DNA from: Pimelobacter sp.
GTDB lineage: Bacteria; Actinomycetota; Actinomycetes; Propionibacteriales; Nocardioidaceae
Direction: 5' to 3'
Length of the DNA: 36,226 nucleotides
NCBI GenBank assembly: GCA_002698575.1
Contig: NZZG01000171.1
Span: 4,847-41,072 of the forward strand
The translations under genes were made by a program, and so were the position numbers. Position 1 is the first letter of the stretch; each line of letters starts with the position of its first letter. The notes under the pieces are model-generated. The model made no database searches. It saw only the letters and a program-made list of their open reading frames with translations, and was not told where the DNA came from. Positions 15,404 to 22,800 of this stretch are shown here, piece by piece.

Positions 15404-17053
15404 ATGGCGATGTTCCAAGGCTACGGCGGCACAGGACCTGCATACGACGAGATGTTCGACGGCGACACGCTGAGGCCGCCGTACCTGCGCCTGCGTGAGT
15501 CTCTGGAGCAGATGACCACGCCCGAGCTCGTCAGCCGGGTCGAGGCGCTGCAGGCCAGCTACCTGGACCAGGGCGTCACCTTCGACATCGGGGGCGAGGA
15601 ACGGGCGTTCCCGCTCGACATCCTGCCGCGCGTCATCGAGCAGGACACCTGGTCGACGATGGAGGCAGGGGTCCAGCAGCGGGTCAAGACCCTCGAGCTG
15701 TTCCTGGCCGACGTGTACGACGCCGGGCGCGTCTTCGACGACGGGGTGATCCCGCGACGGGTCATCACCACCTCCTCGCACTACCACCGTGCCTCGGCCA
15801 ACGTGCGCCCGCCCAACGGCGTCCGCGTCCACGTCTCGGGCATCGACCTGATCCGCGACAACGCCGGCGAGTTCCGGGTGCTCGAGGACAACGTCCGCGT
15901 GCCGTCCGGGGTCTCCTACGTGATGACCAACCGACGGGCGATCAGCGCCGCGCTGCCCGAGACCATCGCCGAGCACCGCATCCGGCCGGTCGCGGCCTAC
16001 CCACAGCGTCTCCTGGCCGCGCTGCGGGCCGCGGCCCCGGCCGGTGTCACCGACCCGAACATCGTCGTCCTCACGCCCGGCGTCTACAACGGCGCCTACT
16101 TCGAGCACGCGCTGCTGGCGCGCACGATGGGCGTGGAGCTCGTGGAGGGTCGGGACCTGGAGTGTCGCCGCGGACGCGTGATGATGCGCACGACGCAGGG
16201 CCTCGCGCCGGTGCACGTGATCTACCGACGCATCGACGACGAGTTCCTCGACCCGGTGCACTTCCGCGCCGACTCCATCCTCGGGTGCCCGGGGATGATC
16301 GATGCGGCGCGGGCCGGCAACGTCACGCTGGCCAACGCCGTCGGCAACGGGGTGGCCGACGACAAGCTCGTCTACACCTACATGCCCGACATCATCCGCT
16401 ACTACCTCAACGAGGAACCGATCCTCAAGAACGTCGACACCTGGCGGGTGGGCGACGCCGACGCCCGCGAGGAGGTGCTCGACCGTCTCGACGAGCTGGT
16501 CCTCAAGCCCGTCGACGGCTCGGGAGGCAAGGGCATCGTGATCGGGCCCCGGGCCAGCAAGGCCGAGCTCGACGAGCTGCGGGTCAAGGTGCTCGAGGAC
16601 CCGCGCTCGTGGATCGCGCAGCCGGTGGTCCAGCTCTCCACGGTGCCGACCTTCGTCGACGGCGAGCTCGGTCCTCGCCACGTGGACCTGCGCCCCTTCG
16701 CCGTCAACGACGGCAACCGGGTGTGGGTGCTGCCCGGCGGTCTCACCCGGGTCGCGCTCGCCAAGGGTGAGCTCATCGTCAACTCGTCTCGCGGCGGCGG
16801 CTCCAAGGACACCTGGGTGCTGGCGGGTCCCGTCACGCCGCCCGAGCCCATCGAGGCCGCGGCCCGCGAGCCGGAGGTCCTCGAGGACGTGGTCGAGCCC
16901 GAACCCGTCGAGCCCCCACCACCGAGCACACCGGCTCCGGCAGCACCGGCGGGACCCGCGATCACCTCGATGCACGAGCAGGCCGAGCAGCAGCAGCAGG
17001 CCCGGGCCCGCCGCACGGGCCGCGACGACGTCACGGGAGGCACCTCATGCTGA
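15404..17053 (+). CDS. Circularly permuted type 2 ATP-grasp protein
   Basis: A 549-residue member of the COG2308 family (DUF404/DUF407), ATP-grasp ligases predicted to join amino acids or peptides; substrates are unknown. The start MAMFQGYGGTGPAYDEMFD is the family hallmark. It is followed by LPRVIEQDTW, VSGIDLIRDNAGEFRVLEDNVRVPSG, NAVGNGVADDKLVYTYMPDII and the nucleotide-binding segment LVLKPVDGSGGKGIVIGP at about 365-383. The last 70 or so residues are Pro/Glu/Gln-rich and probably disordered, an addition to the core. The stop overlaps the next ATG by 7 bases. Transcription is probably leaderless from the box at 15392. It forms an operon with the alpha-E and transglutaminase-like genes, the usual company of this family. 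Confidence 0.93.
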   Translation: MAMFQGYGGTGPAYDEMFDGDTLRPPYLRLRESLEQMTTPELVSRVEALQASYLDQGVTFDIGGEERAFPLDILPRVIEQDTWSTMEAGVQQRVKTLELFLADVYDAGRVFDDGVIPRRVITTSSHYHRASANVRPPNGVRVHVSGIDLIRDNAGEFRVLEDNVRVPSGVSYVMTNRRAISAALPETIAEHRIRPVAAYPQRLLAALRAAAPAGVTDPNIVVLTPGVYNGAYFEHALLARTMGVELVEGRDLECRRGRVMMRTTQGLAPVHVIYRRIDDEFLDPVHFRADSILGCPGMIDAARAGNVTLANAVGNGVADDKLVYTYMPDIIRYYLNEEPILKNVDTWRVGDADAREEVLDRLDELVLKPVDGSGGKGIVIGPRASKAELDELRVKVLEDPRSWIAQPVVQLSTVPTFVDGELGPRHVDLRPFAVNDGNRVWVLPGGLTRVALAKGELIVNSSRGGGSKDTWVLAGPVTPPEPIEAAAREPEVLEDVVEPEPVEPPPPSTPAPAAPAGPAITSMHEQAEQQQQARARRTGRDDVTGGTSC

Positions 17054-17979
17054 GCCGCATCGCCGAGTCGATGTTCTGGATCGGCCGGTACGTCGAGCGC
17101 GCCGAGGACACCGCGCGGATCCTCGACGTCCAGACCCAGATGATCCTCGAGGACGCCACGCTCGACCAGGACGAGATCTGCCACGGCCTGCTGTCGATCA
17201 TGGGCGTGGAGGACACACCCGAGCACGTCGACCTGTCCTACGTGCTCAACAAACTGGCCTACGACCCCACCTCGCCCGTGTCCATCGCGGCCGCGATCGG
17301 TGCCGCACGCGAGAGCGCGCGACGCGCCCGCGAGACGCTGTCGGTGCCTCTGTGGGAGGTGATCAACACGGCGAACCGCGACATCGTCTCCGGTCAGTTC
17401 GGTGCCCGGCGCGCTCCGGGCGTCTTCCAGTGGGTGCGCGAGCGCGCCGCGCTGATCAACGGCACCGCCGATGCGACGATGACGCGCGACGAGGGGTGGC
17501 AGTTCCTGATGCTCGGCCGCTGCGTCGAGCGGGCCGACATGACCTCGCGCCTGGTCGCCACGGCCTCGATCACCTCCAGCACCACCGCGCAGTGGACCAA
17601 CACCCTGCGGGCCTGCGGTGCCTACGAGGCCTTCCTGCGCACCTACCGGGGACAGGAGACCGAGCGCGCCGCCGCGGAGTTCCTCCTGCTCGACCGGCTC
17701 TTCCCGCGCTCGGTCGTCTTCTCGCTCAACCGCGCCGAGGTCTGCCTCGACAACCTCGAGAACTCGGGACAGCGAGCCGGCTTCCAGAACGACGCCCAGC
17801 GGCTGCTCGGCCGCACCCGCGCCGAGCTGGAGTACCGCTCGCTGTCCGACGTCGTGGCCGACCTCCCCAGCGAGATGGAGCGCCTGCAGCGCACCTGCGC
17901 CCTGGCGACCGATGCCGTCACCCGGCGCTTCTTCGCCGGCTCCGAGGCGATGTCCTGGCTCGGCATGGGAAGCAACTGA
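17047..17979 (+). CDS. Alpha-E domain protein (DUF403/COG2307)
   Basis: A 310-residue all-helical protein. It opens with MLSRIAESMFWIGRYVERAEDTARILD, the signature of the alpha-E family. It continues with REVINTANRD-like and GRCVERADMTSRLV segments, the latter being a second copy of the R-x-x-ERAD-type motif. Biochemical function is unknown; it almost always accompanies COG2308 ATP-grasp and transglutaminase-like proteins and is thought to work with them in making or attaching a peptide tag. ATG 17047 lies inside the end of the ATP-grasp gene (ATGCTGA overlap), so translation is coupled. Confidence 0.93.
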   Translation: MLSRIAESMFWIGRYVERAEDTARILDVQTQMILEDATLDQDEICHGLLSIMGVEDTPEHVDLSYVLNKLAYDPTSPVSIAAAIGAARESARRARETLSVPLWEVINTANRDIVSGQFGARRAPGVFQWVRERAALINGTADATMTRDEGWQFLMLGRCVERADMTSRLVATASITSSTTAQWTNTLRACGAYEAFLRTYRGQETERAAAEFLLLDRLFPRSVVFSLNRAEVCLDNLENSGQRAGFQNDAQRLLGRTRAELEYRSLSDVVADLPSEMERLQRTCALATDAVTRRFFAGSEAMSWLGMGSN

Positions 17980-18004
17980 TGAGCACCCGAAAGGTGGCAC
18001 ACCG

Positions 18005-18850
18005 ATGAGCATGCAGCTGCGCGTCGACCACACCACGACGTACGACTACGACGGCAAGGCCGTGGCCTCCTACAACCAGGCGCGCCTGACCCCGGTCACC
18101 ACGGTCGACCAGATCGTCGTGCACAGCCGCGTCGAGGTCAGTCCCAAGCCGTGGACCTTCGAGTACCGCGACTACTTCGGCACCCACGTCACCGCCTTCG
18201 AGGTCGTCGACCCGCACGAGGCGATGACGGTCAGCGCCACCTCCACGGTGCAGACTAACCGCACGCCCGCTCCCCCGGCCTCCCTCACCTGGGAGGCCCT
18301 CGCCGAGCGCGACGTCGCCGACCGCTGGACCGAGTTCCTCGGCACGCCGCCGATGGTGGCGGCTCCGGCCGACTTCGAGCAGCGCGCCAAGCAGGTCGCC
18401 GCCGACCACGAGCTGCCCGGCGAGGCTGCGCGCGACCTGTGTGCGCTCGTGCACGACGAGGTCGAGTTCGTCCCCGGCATCACGCAGGTCGGCGGACTGG
18501 CGGCGACCGCGTGGCAGCAGCGCGCGGGGGTGTGCCAGGACATGGTGCACCTCGTCGTCGGCGGCCTGCGCTCGGTCGGGATCCCGGCCCGCTACGTCTC
18601 CGGCTACTTCCACCCCGACGCCGACCCGGTCATCGGCCAGACGGTGCACGGCTACTCGCACGCCTGGGTCGAGTGGTGGGACGACGGCTGGAACGGCTTC
18701 GACCCGTGCAACGACGTCGAGCCGGACGACCGCTACATCAGCGTCGCCTTCGGCCGCGACTACCTCGACGTGAAGCCGATCAGCGGCATCTACTCGGGCG
18801 TCGGCACCTCGCGCCTGGACGCCGACGTCGCCATCGTGCGACTGGCCTGA
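18005..18850 (+). CDS. Transglutaminase-like cysteine protease-fold protein
   Basis: A 281-residue protein of the COG1305 family with an N-terminal beta domain (about 3-85: LRVDHTTTYDYDGKAVASYNQARLTP) and a transglutaminase core. The catalytic triad is intact: C177 in AGVCQDMVHL, H219 in YSHAWVEWW and D233 in GFDPCND. Such proteins act as peptidases or amide-transferring enzymes. In this operon type the enzyme may cleave or attach the product of the ATP-grasp ligase (inference). ATG 18005 has a ribosome binding site, AAAGGTGG, at 17990-17997 and is 25 bp after the alpha-E stop. No signal peptide is visible, so it is probably cytoplasmic. Confidence 0.92.
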   Translation: MSMQLRVDHTTTYDYDGKAVASYNQARLTPVTTVDQIVVHSRVEVSPKPWTFEYRDYFGTHVTAFEVVDPHEAMTVSATSTVQTNRTPAPPASLTWEALAERDVADRWTEFLGTPPMVAAPADFEQRAKQVAADHELPGEAARDLCALVHDEVEFVPGITQVGGLAATAWQQRAGVCQDMVHLVVGGLRSVGIPARYVSGYFHPDADPVIGQTVHGYSHAWVEWWDDGWNGFDPCNDVEPDDRYISVAFGRDYLDVKPISGIYSGVGTSRLDADVAIVRLA

Positions 18851-18860
18851 GCAGCGCCGC

Positions 18861-20087
18861 GTGGCAGGTTCGCACGCGCACCGCCCGGGTCACGGGACCC
18901 ACGGGCACGGGGACACCGCTGACCGCCCGGTCCCCGTCGCGCGCGGTCCCCGCACGGTCCTGCTCGGCCTCCTGGCCGTGGCGGGGCTCCTGACGATCGT
19001 CGGGGTCGTCGGCCTCTGGCCGGACGGCGAGAAGGTCGACTCGCTCTCGCGCGAGGTGAGCTTCGCCGCGCCCGGGGTGACGTTCCCGCGCGCCGACGTG
19101 CTCGCCGTACAGCCCGCGTGCCAGGACCTGACCGACGACGTCGGGTGCGGCCGGGTCACCGTGCAGGTCACCGAGGGCGTCGGGATCGAGAGCCGGCTCG
19201 AGGTCAACGTCCCGCCCGACGTGCTCGGGGCCGGTCTGGCCGAGGGTGACACCGTCAAGCTGATCAGGACTCCTGCCCAGGCCGGGCAGGAGCCGACGTA
19301 CAACTACTTCGGCACGGTGCGCAGCGCGCCGGTCGCCCTGCTGTTCGCGGTCTTCGTGGTCGTGGTGCTCGCCGTCGCCCGGCTGCGCGGACTCCTGGCA
19401 CTGGTCGGCCTGGCGTTCAGCGCGGCCGTGATCCTGACGTTCATGCTCCCGGCGCTGCTCTCCGGCCAGAACGGTCCGCTCGTGGGGGTGGTCGGTTCCT
19501 CGGCGATCATGTTCGTCGTCCTCTACACCACGCACGGCTTCTCGCTGCGGACCAGCGCAGCGCTCGGCGGCACCCTGGTCGGCATCGCCCTCACCGCGGG
19601 CCTCAGCATCCTGGCGGTCGGTGGCTCCCGGTTGACGGGCGTGGTCGACGACGGAGACCGGATCCTCAGCACCCTGGCCGGAGACCTGTCGTTCCAGGGA
19701 CTGCTGACCTGCGCCATCATCATCGCCGGCCTGGGTGTCCTCAACGACGTGACCATCACCCAGGCATCGGCGGTCTGGGAGATCCGCGGCGCTGCTCCGG
19801 CGATCTCCCGGCGGCGGGTCTTCGTCAGCGGGATGCGGATCGGGCGCGACCACATCGCCTCGACGATCTACACCATCGTCTTCGCCTACGCCGGCACGGC
19901 GCTGACGATCCTGCTCGTGCTCTCCCTCTACGACCGGCCGTTCCTCGACCTGCTCGCCACCGAGGAGATCGGTCAGGAGGTCGTGCGCACCCTGGCCACC
20001 AGCATCGGCCTGGTGCTCGCCGTACCGCTGACCACCCTGATCGCGGTCGCGACGCTGCCCCCGGCCACGACAAGCGGCACCACCTGA
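18861..20087 (+). CDS. YibE/F-family membrane protein
   Basis: A 408-residue polytopic membrane protein. A His-rich cytosolic N-terminus (SHAHRPGHGTHGHGD, about residues 3-19) precedes a first transmembrane helix at about 31-53. An extracytoplasmic domain with two cysteines (ACQDLTDDVGCG) follows, then about seven further hydrophobic segments. The YibE/F core is recognisable in GLLTCAIIIAGLGVLNDVTITQASAVWE and later in GRDHIASTIYTIVFAYAGTALTILL. The family is uncharacterised; a transport role has been suggested only by its topology. The GTG 18861 start is 10 bp after the transglutaminase stop, so it probably belongs to the same operon. The rnpB promoter begins 8 bp after its stop. Confidence 0.88.
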   Translation: MAGSHAHRPGHGTHGHGDTADRPVPVARGPRTVLLGLLAVAGLLTIVGVVGLWPDGEKVDSLSREVSFAAPGVTFPRADVLAVQPACQDLTDDVGCGRVTVQVTEGVGIESRLEVNVPPDVLGAGLAEGDTVKLIRTPAQAGQEPTYNYFGTVRSAPVALLFAVFVVVVLAVARLRGLLALVGLAFSAAVILTFMLPALLSGQNGPLVGVVGSSAIMFVVLYTTHGFSLRTSAALGGTLVGIALTAGLSILAVGGSRLTGVVDDGDRILSTLAGDLSFQGLLTCAIIIAGLGVLNDVTITQASAVWEIRGAAPAISRRRVFVSGMRIGRDHIASTIYTIVFAYAGTALTILLVLSLYDRPFLDLLATEEIGQEVVRTLATSIGLVLAVPLTTLIAVATLPPATTSGTT

Positions 20088-20095
20088 CGAGGCGC

Positions 20096-20101
20096 TATCC
20101 T
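20096..20101 (+). promoter_or_regulatory. -10 box of rnpB
   Basis: TATCCT; six bases later, at 20108, the RNA's first helix (P1) begins. This sets the 5' end. Confidence 0.6.
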
Positions 20102-20107
20102 GCTCGA

Positions 20108-20506
20108 GCGGATGGGCTGGCCGGGCGACCGCGTTGCGTCGAGAGATCGGTGCACCGAGGAAGGTCCGGGCTCCACAGAGCAGGGTGGTGGGTAACACCC
20201 ACCCGGGGTGACCCGCGGGACAGTGCCACAGAGAACAGACCGCCACTCCGGTCTCACGACAGGAGCGGTAAGGGTGAAACGGTGGAGCAAGAGACCACCA
20301 GCACGCCGGGTGACCGGCGTGGCTCGGCAAACCCCGCCCGGAGCAAGATCAGACAGTGCACGACGGTCTCGACCGAGAGGGCTGCTCGCCCGAGTGCACG
20401 GGTAGATCGCTGGAGGCGACCGGCAACGGTCGTCGTAGATGGATGGTCGCCCTCGCTCCTCACGGAGTGGGACAGAACCCGGCCTACAGGCCAGCCCGTC
20501 CGCACC
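20108..20506 (+). ncRNA. rnpB: RNase P RNA, bacterial class A
   Basis: Catalytic RNA that trims the 5' leader of pre-tRNAs. The 5' end GCGGATGGGCTGG pairs with the 3' CCAGCCCGTCCGC (20491-20503) to form helix P1. The universally conserved GAGGAAGGTCCGGGCTCC is at 20157-20174. ACAGTGCCACAGAGAACAGACC near 20220-20242 and the 3' segment GGCCTACAGGCC complete the conserved core. The length of about 400 nt is normal. The 5' end comes from the -10 box at 20096 and the P1 pairing. The 3' end is approximate; a weak GGGGA/TCCCC pairing follows at about 20521-20545 without a T tract. The size and inserts fit actinobacterial type A RNAs. Confidence 0.96.
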
Positions 20507-20648
20507 ACCTCACGCTACCTGGGGAAACCTTGAGCGAGCGTCCCCTGTGCCGCCAGAGTGCCAACGTCAGTCGAGCGACGACGGGGTTGTCAGCGGCCAG
20601 CAGGATCGCGACGGTCCCGCCTGCAGCCAGGAGCCGCATCCGCCTCAT
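20484..20648 (-). CDS. Possible 54-residue membrane protein coupled to the DUF305 gene
   Basis: A short reading frame whose ATG 20648 overlaps the DUF305 stop codon (ATGA). It encodes MRRMRLLAAGGTVAILLAA, then a polar segment and basic stretches: one signal-anchor-like hydrophobic segment after a positive start. Its third-position G/C is lower than in neighbouring genes. Its last 23 bases are antisense to the 3' end of rnpB. No homology is recognised. The start overlap supports it; the overlap with rnpB argues against it. Confidence 0.3.
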   Translation of the reverse strand: MRRMRLLAAGGTVAILLAADNPVVARLTLALWRHRGRSLKVSPGSVRWCGRAGL

Positions 20649-21313
20649 CCGAGGTCCTCCATGAGGTCGATCTCGGCGCTCTGGGAGGTGATGATCTCCT
20701 CCGCCAGAGCGATCGCCTCGGGGCTGTGCCCGTCCTCGACCTCGGCCTGCGCCATGCTGATCGCACCAGCGTGGTGCTCCCGCATCATGCTCAACCACAG
20801 CTGCTCGAAGTCGGCGTCCGGAGCGGCGTCGAGCTCGTCCATCTCCGCCTTGCTCATCATCCCCTCCATCCCGTCCATCTCCGACATGTCGGGCATCTGG
20901 CCGTTCTCGGCGTTGGCGTGGTCGAGGGATGTCTCGGGGATCGGCTCGTCCCAGGTCGTGAGCCAGTCGGCCATCGTCTCGATCTCGGGCACCTGTGCGA
21001 TCCGGATGTCCTCCATCAGGCTCGACACCGGAGCGCTCAGGTCCCGGCCCTGGGCCATGACCACCATCTGCACCGCCTGCGCGTGGTGCGGGATCATCTG
21101 CGTGGCGAAATCCACGTCGGCCCGATTGAACTCAGAACCGTCGGAGGCGGTCATCACAGCGGCGTCGGAGCCGCCGTCGGCGTCGCCGCCGCAGGCGGTG
21201 AGGGCCAGGGCAAGCCCCAGGGCGGCAACCCCGGCCGTGAGGGAACGACGTCGGCTCCGGCGGCGTGGAAGCGCGGTGTTGAAGGGTTGGGTCATCGTGG
21301 TGCGGTGGGTCAT
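20645..21313 (-). CDS. DUF305 lipoprotein, ferritin-like, possibly copper-binding
   Basis: A 222-residue exported lipoprotein. A basic N-terminus (RRRSRRRS) leads to a hydrophobic stretch and the lipobox LTAC with C41. The DUF305 domain has two HH-containing helices, MIPHHAQAVQM and MREHHAGAISMA, duplicated as in the family. Between them is a Met/Asp-rich stretch (GQMPDMSEMDGMEGMM), which suggests soft-metal binding such as copper; that is inference. ATG 21313 is used because of the upstream GAGACGAG; ATG 21295 is an in-frame alternative. It follows the DUF6153 gene, a pairing I regard as usual in actinobacteria. A perfect hairpin lies in the spacer. Confidence 0.92.
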   Translation of the reverse strand: MTHRTTMTQPFNTALPRRRSRRRSLTAGVAALGLALALTACGGDADGGSDAAVMTASDGSEFNRADVDFATQMIPHHAQAVQMVVMAQGRDLSAPVSSLMEDIRIAQVPEIETMADWLTTWDEPIPETSLDHANAENGQMPDMSEMDGMEGMMSKAEMDELDAAPDADFEQLWLSMMREHHAGAISMAQAEVEDGHSPEAIALAEEIITSQSAEIDLMEDLG

Positions 21314-21361
21314 CGGGTACTCGTCTCGTGGTGTCGGACAGGGCTGCAGGCACACGGCTTC

Positions 21362-21386
21362 GCTCCACCGACGGCATCGGTGGAGC
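21362..21386 (-). repeat. Perfect 10-bp inverted repeat with a 5-base loop
   Basis: GCTCCACCGA and TCGGTGGAGC flank CGGCA in the 84-bp spacer between the DUF6153 and DUF305 genes. It may be an intercistronic RNA hairpin (partial terminator or stability element) or a repressor operator. No T tract follows on the minus strand. Confidence 0.55.
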
Positions 21387-21397
21387 AACGGTCCCGC

Positions 21398-21811
21398 TCA
21401 GCACCTGGCGATACAGAGCACGTGCAGGTCGGGTGGCGCCAGCCCCCCGAATCTGCCGTGCGAACGCGCGAGACGCTGCGCGAGATCAGCGAGCCGCGTA
21501 GGCAACCACCCACGGCCACCGCCAGGGACGACCATTGCCAGGACGAGCGCCCCTAGCAGGGCAAGGCACATCCCGGCGAGGCCGCCGTGGCTGCCATGGG
21601 CGTCGCGACCGTCTCCCGGCGACGTCGGGGATTCTTGCTCTGCGGCAGCCGCCGCGTGGCCGGCGACCCATTCGGCCACCACGTGCGATCCGTGATCTGG
21701 GCCGGCCACGGCGATCGGCGACGACAGCACGTGCATCGCACTCACCGCGAACCCGACCAGGATGGCCACACTCCAGGTCCTGAGTGCTCGACGTCGGGGC
21801 TTGGTGCGCAC
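21398..21811 (-). CDS. DUF6153 family protein
   Basis: A 137-residue protein with an N-terminal signal anchor (RTWSVAILVGFAVSAMHVLSS). A His/Gly-rich extracytoplasmic segment follows (GPDHGSHVVAEWVAGHAAAAA and DGRDAHGSHGG), then a second membrane helix, LAGMCLALLGALVLAMVV. The tail PPDLHVLCIARC with its terminal cysteines is typical of the family. Function is unknown. The histidines and pairing with a Met-rich DUF305 lipoprotein hint at metal handling (inference). GTG 21811 is preceded by TATTCT at exactly 6 bp, so translation is probably leaderless; longer upstream readings are not supported. Confidence 0.85.
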   Translation of the reverse strand: MRTKPRRRALRTWSVAILVGFAVSAMHVLSSPIAVAGPDHGSHVVAEWVAGHAAAAAEQESPTSPGDGRDAHGSHGGLAGMCLALLGALVLAMVVPGGGRGWLPTRLADLAQRLARSHGRFGGLAPPDLHVLCIARC

Positions 21812-21817
21812 GATCCG

Positions 21818-21823
21818 AGAATA
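21818..21823 (-). promoter_or_regulatory. -10 box of the DUF6153-DUF305 operon (leaderless)
   Basis: TATTCT on the minus strand, then CGGATC, then GTG 21811. Confidence 0.6.
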
Positions 21824-21978
21824 CCGAACCTGTGTTCGCCGCGAGCCGACGCGATGCGACCATCCCGGCGGACAGGCCGGCCCATCGGCCATCCAGGGCC
21901 GTGCCCCACCCCGCGCCCCGATGACACGTCGGGGACTGTCGTGCGACGGTGTCCTTCCCCTGCACGAGCGGAGCACGC

Positions 21979-22716
21979 ATGACCACGAACCAGCCCCGGG
22001 AGTTCCTCGGCGCCGATCTGCGCGGGGCGCGTTTCGAGCGGTGCGACCTGTCGGGTGCGGTGATGCGCTCGGTCGACCTGCAGGCGGCCGACCTCGACGC
22101 CCCGTGGCTGATGGAGGAGGGTGGCTCGCTGCTGGTCAACGGCATCGACGTCGCGCCCCTGGTGCAGGCCGAGCTCGACCGGCGGTTCCCCGGGCGCAGC
22201 GAGCGCCGCGCCGCCGACCCGGCCGGCCTCCGCTCGGCGTATGCCGCGGTCGAGGACGCCTGGGCCACCGCAGTGGACCGCGTCGAGGACATGCCGCGGG
22301 GCACGGTCGAGGTCTGCGTGGACGGGGAGTGGAGCTTCGCCCAGACGGTGCGTCACCTCGTGCTGGCCACCGACATCTGGCTCCGGGGTGCCGTGTACGG
22401 GATCGTGGACCCCCTCCACCCCATCGGGCAGCCCCACGCGGAGTACGCGAGCGACGGCTACGACATGTCCGTCTTCTCGGCGACCCGCCCGTCGTACGAC
22501 GAGGTGCTGGCCGTGAGGGCCGGGCGACAAGCCATGGTGCGCGACTACCTGGCCTCGGCCACTTCCGAGACCCTGGCGCGCGACTGCCCGCACCCGTGGG
22601 CGCCCGCGCGGAAGGTCACGGCGCTGCACTGCGTGCACACGATCATCGGTGAGGAGTGGGAACACCTCCGCTTCGCGCTGCGTGACCTCGACCTCATCGA
22701 GACTCGCGAGGCGTGA
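21979..22716 (+). CDS. Pentapeptide-repeat plus DinB-family protein
   Basis: A 245-residue protein. Residues about 11-40 form a short run of six pentapeptide units (GADLR, GARFE, RCDLS, GAVMR, SVDLQ, AADLD). A DinB-type four-helix domain follows, whose members bind a metal through three histidines and often act as small-thiol-dependent transferases. Candidate ligands are the His in WSFAQTVRHLVLATDIW and those in VTALHCVHTIIGEEWEH. The substrate is unknown. ATG 21979 has a GCGGAG-like ribosome binding site; a longer in-frame start at 21949 is less likely. The upstream 167-bp gap holds a CCCCGA/TCGGGG inverted repeat at 21916-21934. The gene abuts the convergent kinase region. Confidence 0.85.
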   Translation: MTTNQPREFLGADLRGARFERCDLSGAVMRSVDLQAADLDAPWLMEEGGSLLVNGIDVAPLVQAELDRRFPGRSERRAADPAGLRSAYAAVEDAWATAVDRVEDMPRGTVEVCVDGEWSFAQTVRHLVLATDIWLRGAVYGIVDPLHPIGQPHAEYASDGYDMSVFSATRPSYDEVLAVRAGRQAMVRDYLASATSETLARDCPHPWAPARKVTALHCVHTIIGEEWEHLRFALRDLDLIETREA

Positions 22717-22800
22717 TCAGGACCGGCGCTGCTCGTCGACCCAGAGCGGCTCGCACGACGCGACGCCCGACCGATTCTCGATCGAGGCGACGTAGGTCAC
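22717..22800 (-). CDS. Possible 27-residue protein after the sensor kinase
   Basis: GTG 22800 overlaps the TGA of the kinase gene by the GTGA arrangement, and the stop is directly adjacent to the stop of the convergent DinB gene. The peptide is VTYVASIENRSGVASCEPLW plus a short charged tail. Nearly every codon ends in G or C, as in real genes here. No homology is recognised. It is too short to be sure. Confidence 0.28.
   Translation of the reverse strand: MTYVASIENRSGVASCEPLWVDEQRRS

Noticed and set aside
17979..18008. Nine-codon frame between the alpha-E and transglutaminase genes (TGATG and ATGA overlaps).
   Set aside because: Too short to support. It probably arises from the ribosome-binding-site context of the transglutaminase start.
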